Shown piece after piece: positions 9,303-17,514 of a stretch of DNA of 64,000 nt (positions are counted from its first letter, which is position 1; the number at the start of each line of letters is the position of its first letter). A program made the position numbers and the translations under genes. Source of the stretch: Haloarcula argentinensis DSM 12282 (GTDB taxonomy: Archaea; Halobacteriota; Halobacteria; Halobacteriales; Haloarculaceae). The stretch covers positions 1-64,000 of the forward strand of contig AOLX01000005.1 in NCBI GenBank assembly GCA_000336895.1, written 5' to 3'. A model generated the notes under the pieces. It saw only the letters and a list, made by a program, of their open reading frames with translations, ran no database searches and was not told where the DNA came from.

Positions 9303-10337
9303 ATGAGCGCCAATCAGGTCTTCGAGAGAGGCGACCGCGTCGGTATCTACTTGCAGGACAAACACTCGCTAGAAGAGAACGTGGACCTTGTGCAGTACGC
9401 GGAAGAGCAGGGCATCGACGAAATCTGGCAGGCCGAATCGCGCCTGGCACGCGACGCCGTTTCCCCCCTCGGTGCGTACGCCGCAGTCACCGATGACATC
9501 AAACTCGGCACCGGCGTCATCAACAACTGGACGCGGAACGCGGCGCTGATCGCGCAGTCGATGAGCACGCTGGAGGAACTCGCCGGCCCGGACCGCATCA
9601 TGTGCGGCATCGGCGCGTGGTGGGACCCGCTGGCAGAAAAAGTCGGTATCGACCGCAGCGGCGCACTGCGGGCGATGCGTGAGTGTGTCGAAGTAACTCA
9701 GGATCTGCTGGACATGGAGAACGTCACCTACGACGGTGAGTTCGTCCAGATGCGGGACGTAGAACTGGACGTGGTCCACGGCGACGACGGGCCGCGAACC
9801 GTTCCCGTCTACGTCGGTGGGACCGGGTTCAAGATGCTGGAACTCACCGGCCACTTCGCCGACGGCGCACTGCTGAACTACCTTGTCAGCCCGGAGTACA
9901 ACGAGAAGGCCCTCGACGCACTGGAGACCGGGGCGGAGCGCGGCGACCGCTCGCTTGACGACATCGACCGGCCACAACTGGTCGTCTGCTCGATGGACCA
10001 CGACGAAGAGAAAGCCCTGGACAACGCCCGCGAACTCATCACGCAGTACCTCGGGCAACAGCCCCACATTATGAAAGCCAGCGGCGTCAGTCAGGACCTC
10101 ATCGACGAGGTGGGCGAGACTATCGGCGGGTGGCCGGCCGACAAGGACGATATCAAAGAGGGGATGCACCTCATTCCGGACGACGTGGTGCACAAACTCA
10201 CCGCCAGCGGCACGCCCGAACAGTGTCGGGAGAAAGTCCGGGAGTACGCAGAGACGGGCTGTCAGTGCCCGATTCTCTATCCGCTTGGCGATGACCGGCG
10301 GCTGATGATCGACGAGTTCGCGGACGGCTACCTGTAG
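9303..10337 (+). CDS. LLM-class, probably F420-dependent, oxidoreductase
   Basis: This 344-residue luciferase-like TIM-barrel enzyme resembles the haloarchaeal F420-dependent group related to methylenetetrahydromethanopterin reductase. Features include the strand VGIYLQDKHSLEENVDLVQYAEE at the N-terminus with the family pattern of active-site acidic residues (EIWQAESRLARDA), TGVINNWTRNA, GIGAWWDPLA and VYVGGTGFKMLELTGHFADG. The C-terminus (SGTPEQCREKVREYAETG) is the usual substrate-side helix. I chose ATG 9303 because a TATA box sits 29 nt upstream. It lies directly after a nucleoside transporter and before a xanthine/uracil permease; a role in reducing or oxidising a heterocyclic nitrogen compound is plausible but inferred. 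It reads poorly as a housekeeping methanopterin reductase. Confidence 0.85.
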   Translation: MSANQVFERGDRVGIYLQDKHSLEENVDLVQYAEEQGIDEIWQAESRLARDAVSPLGAYAAVTDDIKLGTGVINNWTRNAALIAQSMSTLEELAGPDRIMCGIGAWWDPLAEKVGIDRSGALRAMRECVEVTQDLLDMENVTYDGEFVQMRDVELDVVHGDDGPRTVPVYVGGTGFKMLELTGHFADGALLNYLVSPEYNEKALDALETGAERGDRSLDDIDRPQLVVCSMDHDEEKALDNARELITQYLGQQPHIMKASGVSQDLIDEVGETIGGWPADKDDIKEGMHLIPDDVVHKLTASGTPEQCREKVREYAETGCQCPILYPLGDDRRLMIDEFADGYL

Positions 10338-10353
10338 TCCGTTGGATCGATTC

Positions 10354-11760
10354 TCAATCGTCGTCGACCGGCGGCGCACCTGCTCCGGATTCGGCCGGAC
10401 TCGGTTCTAGCCCAGCAGTGTATTCGGTCGGCCCCGTCCCGACACTCCCGCCGGGGAACACAATATTGAGAATGAGAGCGGCCATCCCCCCAGTGACGAG
10501 TGCGGACCCGAACAGCGTCTGTACTTCAGACGGGAAGTTCTGGAGAATTTCGGGGCGGAACGCGACGCCGAGGCCGAGCGCCATCGACATCGCGAGGATG
10601 GTTGAATTGCGGTGGTCTAGCTCGACGTTCTGCGTGATGAGGCGTGCGCCGGAGGAGAATATCATCGCGAACAGGATGAGCGCGCCGCCTCCAAGCACAG
10701 CGTCGGGCATCGCCGAGACGATTGCGCCGACCTTCGGGACGAACCCGAGTGCAAGCAGCACAACGCCCCCGATGCCAGCAACGTACCGGCTGGCGACGCC
10801 GGTGAAGTTCACGAGCCCGACGTTCTGCGAGAACGACGTATTCGGGAGCGCATTGAATACTGCGCCGAAGACGCTCATCACGCCGTCGGCGACGAGGCCA
10901 CCGCGGATTTCCTCGCGGGTGGCGTCCCGGCCGGTCGCGGACACCGTCCCCGAGATATCCCCGATAGTCTCCATGCCGGTGATGATGTAGAGGAAGGCCA
11001 CGGTGACGACGGCGCTTGGCTCGAAGGTGAGGCCGTATTTGAGCGGAACGGGAACCGTCACCCATCCGGCAGCAGCGACCGCTGAGAGGTCAACCACGCC
11101 CAGTGCAAGCGCGATGAGGTAACCTACGATGATACCTACGAACACGCTGATGACGCGGAGAAAGCCCTCGAAGAACTGGTTCAGCCCGACCGTGACGATC
11201 AGAACAAGCCCCGCGAGGCCGAGGTTCACGAAGGAGCCGTATCCCTCCGCTGACGGGCCGGCCGAGGCCCCTGCGGCGTAGTTCATTCCCGTGGGGATGA
11301 GGGTAAGTCCGATGAGCATCACGACGATGCCGGTGACAAGCGGGGGGAAGAACCGCCGGAACCGGTCGAACGAGACGCCCATGATGACCTCGACCGGCGC
11401 AGCGAGCAGTGACGCGCCGAAGACGGCGGCGATACCGAACTGATTGCCGATGCCGATAAGCGGCCCGAGAAACGCGAAACTGGTCCCCATGACGACCGGG
11501 AGCCGCGCGCCGACGGGACCGACCGGATACGCCTGGACGATGGTCGCGATACCGGCGACGATGAGCGCCATCTGGACGAGAAACGTCGTCTCCCCTGTGA
11601 CAGAGCCGACGGCCCCCGCGAGGATGAGCGGGGGCGCGACGTTGCCCAGAAACATCGCGAGCACGTGCTGGATGCCGAGTGGAATTGCCTTCCCTAACGG
11701 CGGTTTGTCTTCGATATCGTACAGTACGACTGACTGCTGGTCTGTCTCTGGACCGCTCAT
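10354..11760 (-). CDS. Uracil-xanthine permease (NCS2/NAT family)
   Basis: This 468-residue secondary transporter would import uracil, xanthine or uric acid by proton or sodium symport. The chain starts PLGKAIPLGIQHVLAMFLGNVAPP, the hallmark NCS2 opening with the substrate-loop QH motif, and has the helices expected for a 14-segment protein. The NAT signature region is represented by GLVNFTGVASRYVAGIGGVVLLALGF (the Q/E/P-N-x-G motif appears as SFSQNVGLVNFTGVASR). It is convergent with the oxidoreductase at 9303. It complements the ABC nucleoside importer, giving two distinct uptake routes for nucleobases in one locus. Confidence 0.92.
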   Translation of the reverse strand: MSGPETDQQSVVLYDIEDKPPLGKAIPLGIQHVLAMFLGNVAPPLILAGAVGSVTGETTFLVQMALIVAGIATIVQAYPVGPVGARLPVVMGTSFAFLGPLIGIGNQFGIAAVFGASLLAAPVEVIMGVSFDRFRRFFPPLVTGIVVMLIGLTLIPTGMNYAAGASAGPSAEGYGSFVNLGLAGLVLIVTVGLNQFFEGFLRVISVFVGIIVGYLIALALGVVDLSAVAAAGWVTVPVPLKYGLTFEPSAVVTVAFLYIITGMETIGDISGTVSATGRDATREEIRGGLVADGVMSVFGAVFNALPNTSFSQNVGLVNFTGVASRYVAGIGGVVLLALGFVPKVGAIVSAMPDAVLGGGALILFAMIFSSGARLITQNVELDHRNSTILAMSMALGLGVAFRPEILQNFPSEVQTLFGSALVTGGMAALILNIVFPGGSVGTGPTEYTAGLEPSPAESGAGAPPVDDD

Positions 11761-11992
11761 GGGATGCCATCCAATCCCCTATCTTTTCAATCCACCTACT
11801 AGAATCCTTATACCAATATATGTGTTTAACTCTGTCCGATATCACTATCCGTATGTCTCATTAAAACCTGATACTCGTTGGATGTGCGACCTGATATACT
11901 TTGGAACTGCAGCTCCCCCGACTCGACAGTGTGTCGAAACTGATCGCAAAAAGACAGCGTGCTGGTCCGTGTCGCGCAAATGTCCGATAGCG

Positions 11993-13252
11993 TCAGTCGT
12001 CGGCTGCGGCTTCCTCGGCCGTGCCGTACAGACCCTCAACCTCCGTGATTTCTGGATCGATTCGATCCACCCCGCCGGTCGCCCTCTCGGCGCTTTTCGT
12101 GTCCTTCAGGCCAAAGCCGGTGGACACCACGACGACGGTTTCGTCTTGCTCGATTATCCCCCGGTCGAGCGCCGTCTGGACGCCGGCAACGGGCGTTGCG
12201 CCTGCCGGCTCGGAGTAGATTCCCTCGGTGCTGCCAAGCAGTTTCTCGGCGTCCAGAATCTCGTCGTCGGAGACCAGCACGCTCGTCCCCCCGCTCTGTT
12301 CCAGCGCGCGGCATGCTTTGATCGTGTTCCGTGGCCGTCCGACAGCGATTGAATCGGCCAGCGTTTCGGCGATATCGTCGATGTCCTCGTGGTCGTGGAA
12401 AGTATCGTGGATGGCCGACGCCCCCTCGGCCTGGACGCCGAGCATCTTCGGGTGGTCGTCGACGTAGCCGAGGTCGTAGAACTCTTTGAACCCCTTCCAT
12501 GCCCCGGCAATCGTACAGCCGTCACCCATCGAGAAGACGACCCAGTCGGGGACGTGTCCGCGAGCGATAGACTGGTCGGCGAGTTCGTGACCGACGGTTC
12601 GCTTGCCCTCGACTTGGAACGGATTGATGGCCGCGTTGCGGTTGTACCAGCCGTACTTCTCGGTGACTTCGACGCTGAGGTCGTAGGCTTCGTCGTAGCT
12701 GCCGTTGACAGCCAGAACGTCCGCACCGTAGACGAGCGGCTGTGCGAGTTTCCCCGTCGGGGCGTCTCCGGGGACGAAAATACGGCAGTCCATCCCCCCG
12801 CGGGCGGCATAGCCCGACAGCGATGCGGCTGCGTTCCCGGTCGAGGCGCAGGTAATGATGTCGCGACCGGCGTGTCTGGCTTTCGTGACAGCGACAGCGC
12901 TGGCGCGGTCCTTGAAACAGCCAGTCGGGTTCCGCCCGTCGTCCTTGACGAGCGTCTCGACGCACAGTGCGTCGCTGAGGTTCGGGGCGTCGAAGAGGTC
13001 CGTCCCGCCCTCGTTGAGCGTCACGATATCAGCGTCCGTTGCGACTGGCAAGAACGCCTCGTATTTCCACTGGCTCGCAATCGATCCACCGAGGTCGCCG
13101 TCGAACGCGTCGTCGATAGCGTCGTAGTCGTACGTTACTTCGAGAATTCCCTTCACGCCCTCGTGTTCGGGACAGGTGTAGATTATCTGGTTCGGGTCGT
13201 ACTCTGCCCCACAGAGTGTGCACTCGAGGGTCGTCACTTGCGTCATGCCCAT
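11993..13252 (-). CDS. thrC: Threonine synthase-like PLP-dependent enzyme
   Basis: This 419-residue fold-type II PLP enzyme matches threonine synthase (O-phosphohomoserine to threonine). It starts with a zinc-ribbon-like segment (CTLCGAEYDPNQIIYTCPEH, Cys11, 14, 27), common in archaeal ThrC. The PLP lysine is Lys114 in NPTGCFKDRAS; the usual motif is NPTGSFKDRG, so Ser to Cys and Gly to Ala changes are present. STGNAAASL supplies the phosphate-binding loop region. The start at 13252 (MGMTQ) sits 27 nt after a TATA box centre at 13279. Haloarchaea often carry several paralogues. Its position between a xanthine permease and a hydantoinase makes a catabolic lyase role (such as diaminopropionate, serine or threonine ammonia-lyase) a real alternative to biosynthesis. 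Confidence 0.82.
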   Translation of the reverse strand: MGMTQVTTLECTLCGAEYDPNQIIYTCPEHEGVKGILEVTYDYDAIDDAFDGDLGGSIASQWKYEAFLPVATDADIVTLNEGGTDLFDAPNLSDALCVETLVKDDGRNPTGCFKDRASAVAVTKARHAGRDIITCASTGNAAASLSGYAARGGMDCRIFVPGDAPTGKLAQPLVYGADVLAVNGSYDEAYDLSVEVTEKYGWYNRNAAINPFQVEGKRTVGHELADQSIARGHVPDWVVFSMGDGCTIAGAWKGFKEFYDLGYVDDHPKMLGVQAEGASAIHDTFHDHEDIDDIAETLADSIAVGRPRNTIKACRALEQSGGTSVLVSDDEILDAEKLLGSTEGIYSEPAGATPVAGVQTALDRGIIEQDETVVVVSTGFGLKDTKSAERATGGVDRIDPEITEVEGLYGTAEEAAADD

Positions 13253-13275
13253 ACTACATTCTGAGTACAACCGGG

Positions 13276-13282
13276 TATAAAA
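13276..13282 (-). promoter_or_regulatory. TATA box of the threonine synthase-like gene
   Basis: TTTTATA on the minus strand is centred 27 nt upstream of the ATG at 13252. The distance predicts a leaderless mRNA beginning at MGMTQ and argues against the longer ORF starting at 13270. Confidence 0.6.
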
Positions 13283-13412
13283 CCGTACTGCGGCTTTAGA
13301 TCGATTGTGAGGTGACCCTCCTCTGTCGTGGCTGCCACACCTTCACACACAGACAGCACACGCCACACATCTATTTGTGGTTTAACTATCAGATCAATGG
13401 CTGCGAAAACCG

Positions 13413-14756
13413 CTACAGCGGGCGGTCCAAGAACTCACCACGGCCCGCCGTTGACCGGACCTCGTGATCCTTTGCGACAATCTCACCACCAGCGACGACC
13501 GTGTCCACACGCGCACTCCAGCGCTGTCCCTCGTACGGCGTCCAGCCACCGACGAACGTGTGGTCGTCGGCGGTGACCTCGTACTCCTCGGTCCGGACAA
13601 GCATCACGTCCGCATCCGTTCCGACCTGCAGCGACCCTTTCCGTGGATAGATTCCGGCGTTCCGTGCCGGAGCTGTACACACGAGCTCGCGGAGCCGCGG
13701 CCAGGATATCCGATCCTCGTGGACGCCCTCGCTGACGAGGAACTCGACCATCGTTTCGACGCCCGGGAGGCCGGCGTAGGGCTCCCAGATATCTTCCCAG
13801 CCGGCTTCCCGCGTCTCGCGGTACGTCGGAAAGTGATCCGTACCGATGAGGTCGATCGTCCCGTCCTGCACCGCATCCCAGAGCCGCTCCCGTTCAGCGT
13901 CCGATTTGAGGCTGGGGTTGACCTTCAGGAACGGCCCCTTGTCGGCAACGTCACCCTTTGAGAAGGCCAGATACTGTGGACAGGTTTCGAGCGTGACTGG
14001 TACATTGGCTCGTGATTTGAAGCGCCCGGCCTCGCGTGCGCCGCTTCCGCTGGAGATGTGGACCACGTGCAGCGGACAGTCGGCGTACTCCGCGAAGTAG
14101 CCCGCGCGGGATATCGCGTCAAGTTCGGCTTCCAGCGGTCGTGAGTCCATGTATACGTCGGGCTCGTCGCCGTCGATAGTCGACCGCGCGTCGTCGAGCA
14201 GTCCCTGCGTCTCGCAGTGAACGCGAACCGTCCCCCCGGCATTGCCGACACGCCGCATGAGCGCCGCGATAGATGCGTCACTCGCGAGGTACGGGTCTGC
14301 GGTAAATGTCTTGAAATCCGCCGTTCCGGCGTCCATGATGCCGGCCACGTCGATATCGGGATCTTGAATATTACCTGCGACGAGGCCGAAATCGACGTGT
14401 GCGAGCGCCGAGCACGTCTCTGCTTTCTCCTGCAGTGCGTCGGGAGTTGTGACGGATGTCTGCGTCGGTAGCTCGACGACCGTCGTCACCCCGCCGGCGA
14501 CCGCACTCGCGGTCTGGGACGCGAAGTCAATCCCCTCGGGAAACAGTTCGTCGTCGTGCATATGCGTGTGCACGTCGATAGCGCCCGGGAGCGCGACCAT
14601 GCCGTCTGCGTCGATGACGGTGTCTGGGTCACTGGGGGCTGGGATCGAGGCTGCCGGACCAACGGCGTCTATCGTTCCGTCAGAAATCGCAATCTCACCG
14701 CGGTGGACACCCGATGCCGTCACCACCTGTGCACCTTTGATGTGAATGTCTGTCAT
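13413..14756 (-). CDS. Cyclic amidohydrolase: dihydroorotase / allantoinase / hydantoinase-like
   Basis: This 447-residue enzyme of the amidohydrolase superfamily would open a cyclic amide such as hydantoin, allantoin or dihydropyrimidine. Binuclear-metal ligands are all present: HTH (His63, His65), the carbamylated lysine in DFKTF (Lys149), His180 (VHCET), His233 (HVVHISSGSG) and Asp307 (GTDHFP). The FKTF context and length are closest to allantoinase and type III dihydroorotase. The start is the ATG at 14756 (MTDIHIKGAQ); a longer frame to 14807 has no family similarity. A 142-bp divergent promoter region separates it from the SsnA-like gene. With the M20 hydrolase at the window start it could form a ring-opening plus decarbamoylation pair. 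Confidence 0.86.
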   Translation of the reverse strand: MTDIHIKGAQVVTASGVHRGEIAISDGTIDAVGPAASIPAPSDPDTVIDADGMVALPGAIDVHTHMHDDELFPEGIDFASQTASAVAGGVTTVVELPTQTSVTTPDALQEKAETCSALAHVDFGLVAGNIQDPDIDVAGIMDAGTADFKTFTADPYLASDASIAALMRRVGNAGGTVRVHCETQGLLDDARSTIDGDEPDVYMDSRPLEAELDAISRAGYFAEYADCPLHVVHISSGSGAREAGRFKSRANVPVTLETCPQYLAFSKGDVADKGPFLKVNPSLKSDAERERLWDAVQDGTIDLIGTDHFPTYRETREAGWEDIWEPYAGLPGVETMVEFLVSEGVHEDRISWPRLRELVCTAPARNAGIYPRKGSLQVGTDADVMLVRTEEYEVTADDHTFVGGWTPYEGQRWSARVDTVVAGGEIVAKDHEVRSTAGRGEFLDRPL

Positions 14757-14867
14757 ACCAGTATGGCCAGGGCGAACGACGAAAACAGTTGGTGTGTGAG
14801 ACGCCACATCCGTCGCACACCGTGGTTGTGATAGAGTGGCTGGTAAGGCCGTTCTGGGGCGGAGTAG

Positions 14868-14874
14868 CTTTTAG
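14868..14874 (+). promoter_or_regulatory. TATA-like box of the SsnA-like gene
   Basis: CTTTTAG is centred 28 nt before the GTG at 14899, consistent with a leaderless transcript starting at the GTG codon. Confidence 0.45.
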
Positions 14875-14898
14875 TCGGTTGACGGTTTCCCCCAACCT

Positions 14899-16197
14899 GT
14901 GATACTGAACGCAGGGACGCTCATCACGATGGACGATGAGCGCACGGTCCGGTCGGAAGTACACGTCGTGGTCGAGGGCGGTGAAATCGTCGCTATCGAG
15001 GACGGCTACGCGTCCGGTCCTGACGCGATCGACGCCACTGACGAAGTCGTCATCCCGGGACTGGTAAACTGCCACACCCACATGTACGCGCTCCCGATTC
15101 GCGGCGCGCCGCTCGCTGCGTCACCCGAGAGTTTCTACGAATCGCTCGTCGACATCTGGTGGAACGTCGACGAGGCGTTTACTGAGCGCGACGCTCGCCT
15201 GTCCGCGCTGGGGTCCTGCGCCGAAATGCTTCAGAGTGGCGTCACCACCTTCTGTGACAACTACTCCGGACCGAACACGCTGCCGGGCGGACTTGACGCC
15301 GTTGCCGAGGGGGTGGCACAGACGCCGATCCGTGGGATGATTACTTTCGAGACGACAGCCAGAAACTCCGAATCTCAGGCCAGAGACGGAATCGCTGAGA
15401 ATCAGCGATTCATCGACGAAGCGGAAGACCGGTACGACACCGTATCCGGCCACTACTGCCTCCATACACTGTTTACTAACACCGAAGACATCGTTGAAGA
15501 GTGTGTCGACCAGGCTATCGACGACGACCGCCCGATCCAGATACACCTCGAAGAGGGACTGGTCGACGTGCACGAATCCATCGCCGACTACGGGAAACGA
15601 CCGGTTCCAGCGCTCCAAGACATGGGCTTTTTCGACGCCGAGGTCATCGCCGCCCACTGCGTCCATTCCACCGAGTCCGAAATCGAAATTCTCGCAGATA
15701 ACGATGTCAGCGTCGCTCACAACCCCTATTCAAACATCAACAACGCCGTCGGTATCGCCGATGTCGAAACAATGCAAGCCCACGAAATGACGATCGGACT
15801 CGGTGACGACGGATGGGACCCGGACATGTTCGAGACCATGCGCTCAGCCGTCGGTATCCACAAACTCAAGCAACGCAACCCCAGCGGCTTCGACATGGCG
15901 ACTGCCCTCGAATGGGCGACAATCGGCAGTGCGGCGGTGCTGGGGATGGACGACGCTGTCGGCAGTATCGAGGTCGGCAAACGCGGTGATTTCGTCACGC
16001 TGGATCTGGGGCCGAATCCAGTGTTGGACGGGAGCGCGCCCTACTACGTCGTCAGCGCCGCAAGCCGTGCGGATGTAACCCGGACAATTATCGATGGAGA
16101 GCCTGTGTATGATCAGACATCAGGCATCACCGGCGTCGATGATTCGGATATGACTGCTGTCGGCGATGCGAGTGCCGAACTCTGGGAGCGGTTGTAG
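14899..16197 (+). CDS. SsnA/TrzA-like metal-dependent amidohydrolase (deaminase family)
   Basis: This 432-residue amidohydrolase resembles the SsnA, cytosine/guanine deaminase and chlorohydrolase branch. It starts at GTG 14899 (MILNAGTLITMDDE). Metal ligands are HTH (His59, His61), HLEEG (His216, Glu219), HCVH (His253) and Asp304 in GLGDDGWDPDM. The segment GLGDDGWDPDMFE followed by a Met-Arg helix resembles SsnA, where GLGTDG is followed by D-M more than the GTDGAASN of adenosylhomocysteine deaminases; the Thr to Asp change before the metal Asp is unusual. It probably deaminates or dechlorinates a heterocycle; in E. coli, ssnA is adjacent to hyuA and xanthine-related genes. It is divergent from the hydantoinase-like gene. 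The exact substrate is unknown. Confidence 0.84.
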   Translation: MILNAGTLITMDDERTVRSEVHVVVEGGEIVAIEDGYASGPDAIDATDEVVIPGLVNCHTHMYALPIRGAPLAASPESFYESLVDIWWNVDEAFTERDARLSALGSCAEMLQSGVTTFCDNYSGPNTLPGGLDAVAEGVAQTPIRGMITFETTARNSESQARDGIAENQRFIDEAEDRYDTVSGHYCLHTLFTNTEDIVEECVDQAIDDDRPIQIHLEEGLVDVHESIADYGKRPVPALQDMGFFDAEVIAAHCVHSTESEIEILADNDVSVAHNPYSNINNAVGIADVETMQAHEMTIGLGDDGWDPDMFETMRSAVGIHKLKQRNPSGFDMATALEWATIGSAAVLGMDDAVGSIEVGKRGDFVTLDLGPNPVLDGSAPYYVVSAASRADVTRTIIDGEPVYDQTSGITGVDDSDMTAVGDASAELWERL

Positions 16198-16500
16198 GTC
16201 AGTTCCCCACAGGTGTCCTCCTCATCCGTGGCAATGGGGCTGTACAGATAACACCCTAAGTGCGTAAATTTTTTGCCGGCAACCCCCCCCACTGCACCCT
16301 CTTCAGACAGGATCTAAAATTACGCCCTTAGGGTGTATAATATTAGTTGAAATTCTGATATCGGTGGTAATGTACACACTCTGTACACACACTAATACGA
16401 CTGCAGCGTAGCAGAGGGGCCAAATTTGTCTATTCCGTATCTTGTAGCAAATATTTCTGGTTCCCATATGTAATAGTGGGACTGTGTTCGTGGGTGTGAT
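16198..16500. other. 303-bp intergenic region with long inverted repeat and direct repeats
   Basis: No gene is supported here. It contains a long inverted repeat (arms 16251-16272 and 16315-16336), a run of eight C at 16283-16290 between the arms, an AT-rich TATAATATTAG segment at 16335-16345, and two copies of TGTACACAC at 16371-16379 and 16382-16390 (11 bp apart, one helical turn). It precedes the unknown regulator-like gene at 16501. Confidence 0.6.
16251..16336. repeat. Inverted repeat, ~22-bp arms, 42-nt loop
   Basis: The left arm starts ACACCCTAAGTGCGTAAAT and the right arm, read as reverse complement, starts ACACCCTAAGGGCGTAATT. The first ten bases match exactly and mismatches are few along about 20 bp. 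The arms flank a 42-nt centre. It could be a two-site operator, an RNA hairpin or a very short mobile-element remnant; no target duplication is evident. Confidence 0.7.
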
Positions 16501-17427
16501 ATGGTAGTTAGTGACGCCTTTGAGACGTTCACGCAGGTACTCGAATGCCTGGATTCGTCCGACACTGAGGTCAAATCGGTCTCAGTCAGGGGCCAGACGA
16601 CCGCGGATAACGACGAAATCAGTGCCGACCTGACGCTCGCAACGCCGGTATTCGGTGGCGTATCGATACACGATGACGTCTCTGTTGGTGCTGAGGAGTT
16701 CGATGTGACTGATAAGCGGATTGAGATTGATGTGACGGTTACCGTCCCTGTCGGAACTGACATACCGGTACCATCAGACGATCAGGGAGACGCGTCCAAT
16801 GAACTGGCAGAGAGCCTCTCGCAATCGGATTCCGTGCCAGCATACAAGGACCCCGAGGCACTTCAGGCGGCCTACGAGGCCTGCGATACGTTCCCGGAGA
16901 TGACCGAAGCGCTTGACGCCGACGTAACCTCCGAAACTGTGCGTCGGTATATGGTGGAGTACGATATCCACGACCCGACTGACACGACGCCACAGGCAGG
17001 CGGACTCAGCCTTGCCGACGTGCAGACAGATTCCGAGACCGACACCGACGCACGCTCCTCGGCCGAATCGGATTCTTCTGACGACAGGGCGGGTGACAAC
17101 AGCCAACCCGACGAAGCGGACGGACTGGGGGCCAGATCTGTCGCTGACCTGCTCGCTGAGGCGGACTCGCAGGACAGCGACGACAATCTCGTCGCGGATG
17201 GACTCGGTATCTCTCAGGACGTGACTGTGGCCGACCTCGCACAGACTGTTACTCAGTCCACTTCTCTGGACGAGGTGACCCAGCGTCTCGATTTGAGCCA
17301 GACACACGCCCGGAGGCTACTGTCCGAGTTAGATCTCCTCGACCTCGTCACCCATCGGCTGGCAGCCACCCAGATACGTGTCTCGAACGCGGAAATAAAG
17401 CGCCGTATTACTGCTGCCAGTCATTAA
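16501..17427 (+). CDS. Unknown acidic protein with two helix-turn-helix-like segments
   Basis: I do not recognise a named family in this 308-residue protein. Residues 1-95 look like a beta-rich domain with alternating hydrophobic pattern (SADLTLATPVFGGVSI, IEIDVTVTVPV). Residues about 120-160 (YKDPEALQAAYEACDTFPEM, then ETVRRYMVEYDIHDP) resemble the haloarchaeal HTH module in which a YxxPExLxxxY helix precedes a recognition helix. A Ser/Asp/Glu-rich linker follows (about 165-225). Residues 235-300 form a second winged-helix-like unit (LDEVTQRLDLSQTHARRLLSELDLLD). It is probably a DNA-binding regulator. It is preceded by a striking inverted repeat and followed 87 bp later by another uncharacterised gene on the same strand. 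Confidence 0.8.
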   Translation: MVVSDAFETFTQVLECLDSSDTEVKSVSVRGQTTADNDEISADLTLATPVFGGVSIHDDVSVGAEEFDVTDKRIEIDVTVTVPVGTDIPVPSDDQGDASNELAESLSQSDSVPAYKDPEALQAAYEACDTFPEMTEALDADVTSETVRRYMVEYDIHDPTDTTPQAGGLSLADVQTDSETDTDARSSAESDSSDDRAGDNSQPDEADGLGARSVADLLAEADSQDSDDNLVADGLGISQDVTVADLAQTVTQSTSLDEVTQRLDLSQTHARRLLSELDLLDLVTHRLAATQIRVSNAEIKRRITAASH

Positions 17428-17514
17428 CTGCTCTCTACGTGGTGGTCGTGTGCGAAGACAATCCTTCATTATAAAAGGAAAATGTTTTTGTAGCCCGGTT
17501 TGAATGTGTGACAA

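Noticed and set aside
14790..14822. GGTGTG...CACACC inverted repeat between the hydantoinase- and SsnA-like genes
   Set aside because: Short arms with a long centre, plausible by chance; it would need conservation in relatives to be called an operator.
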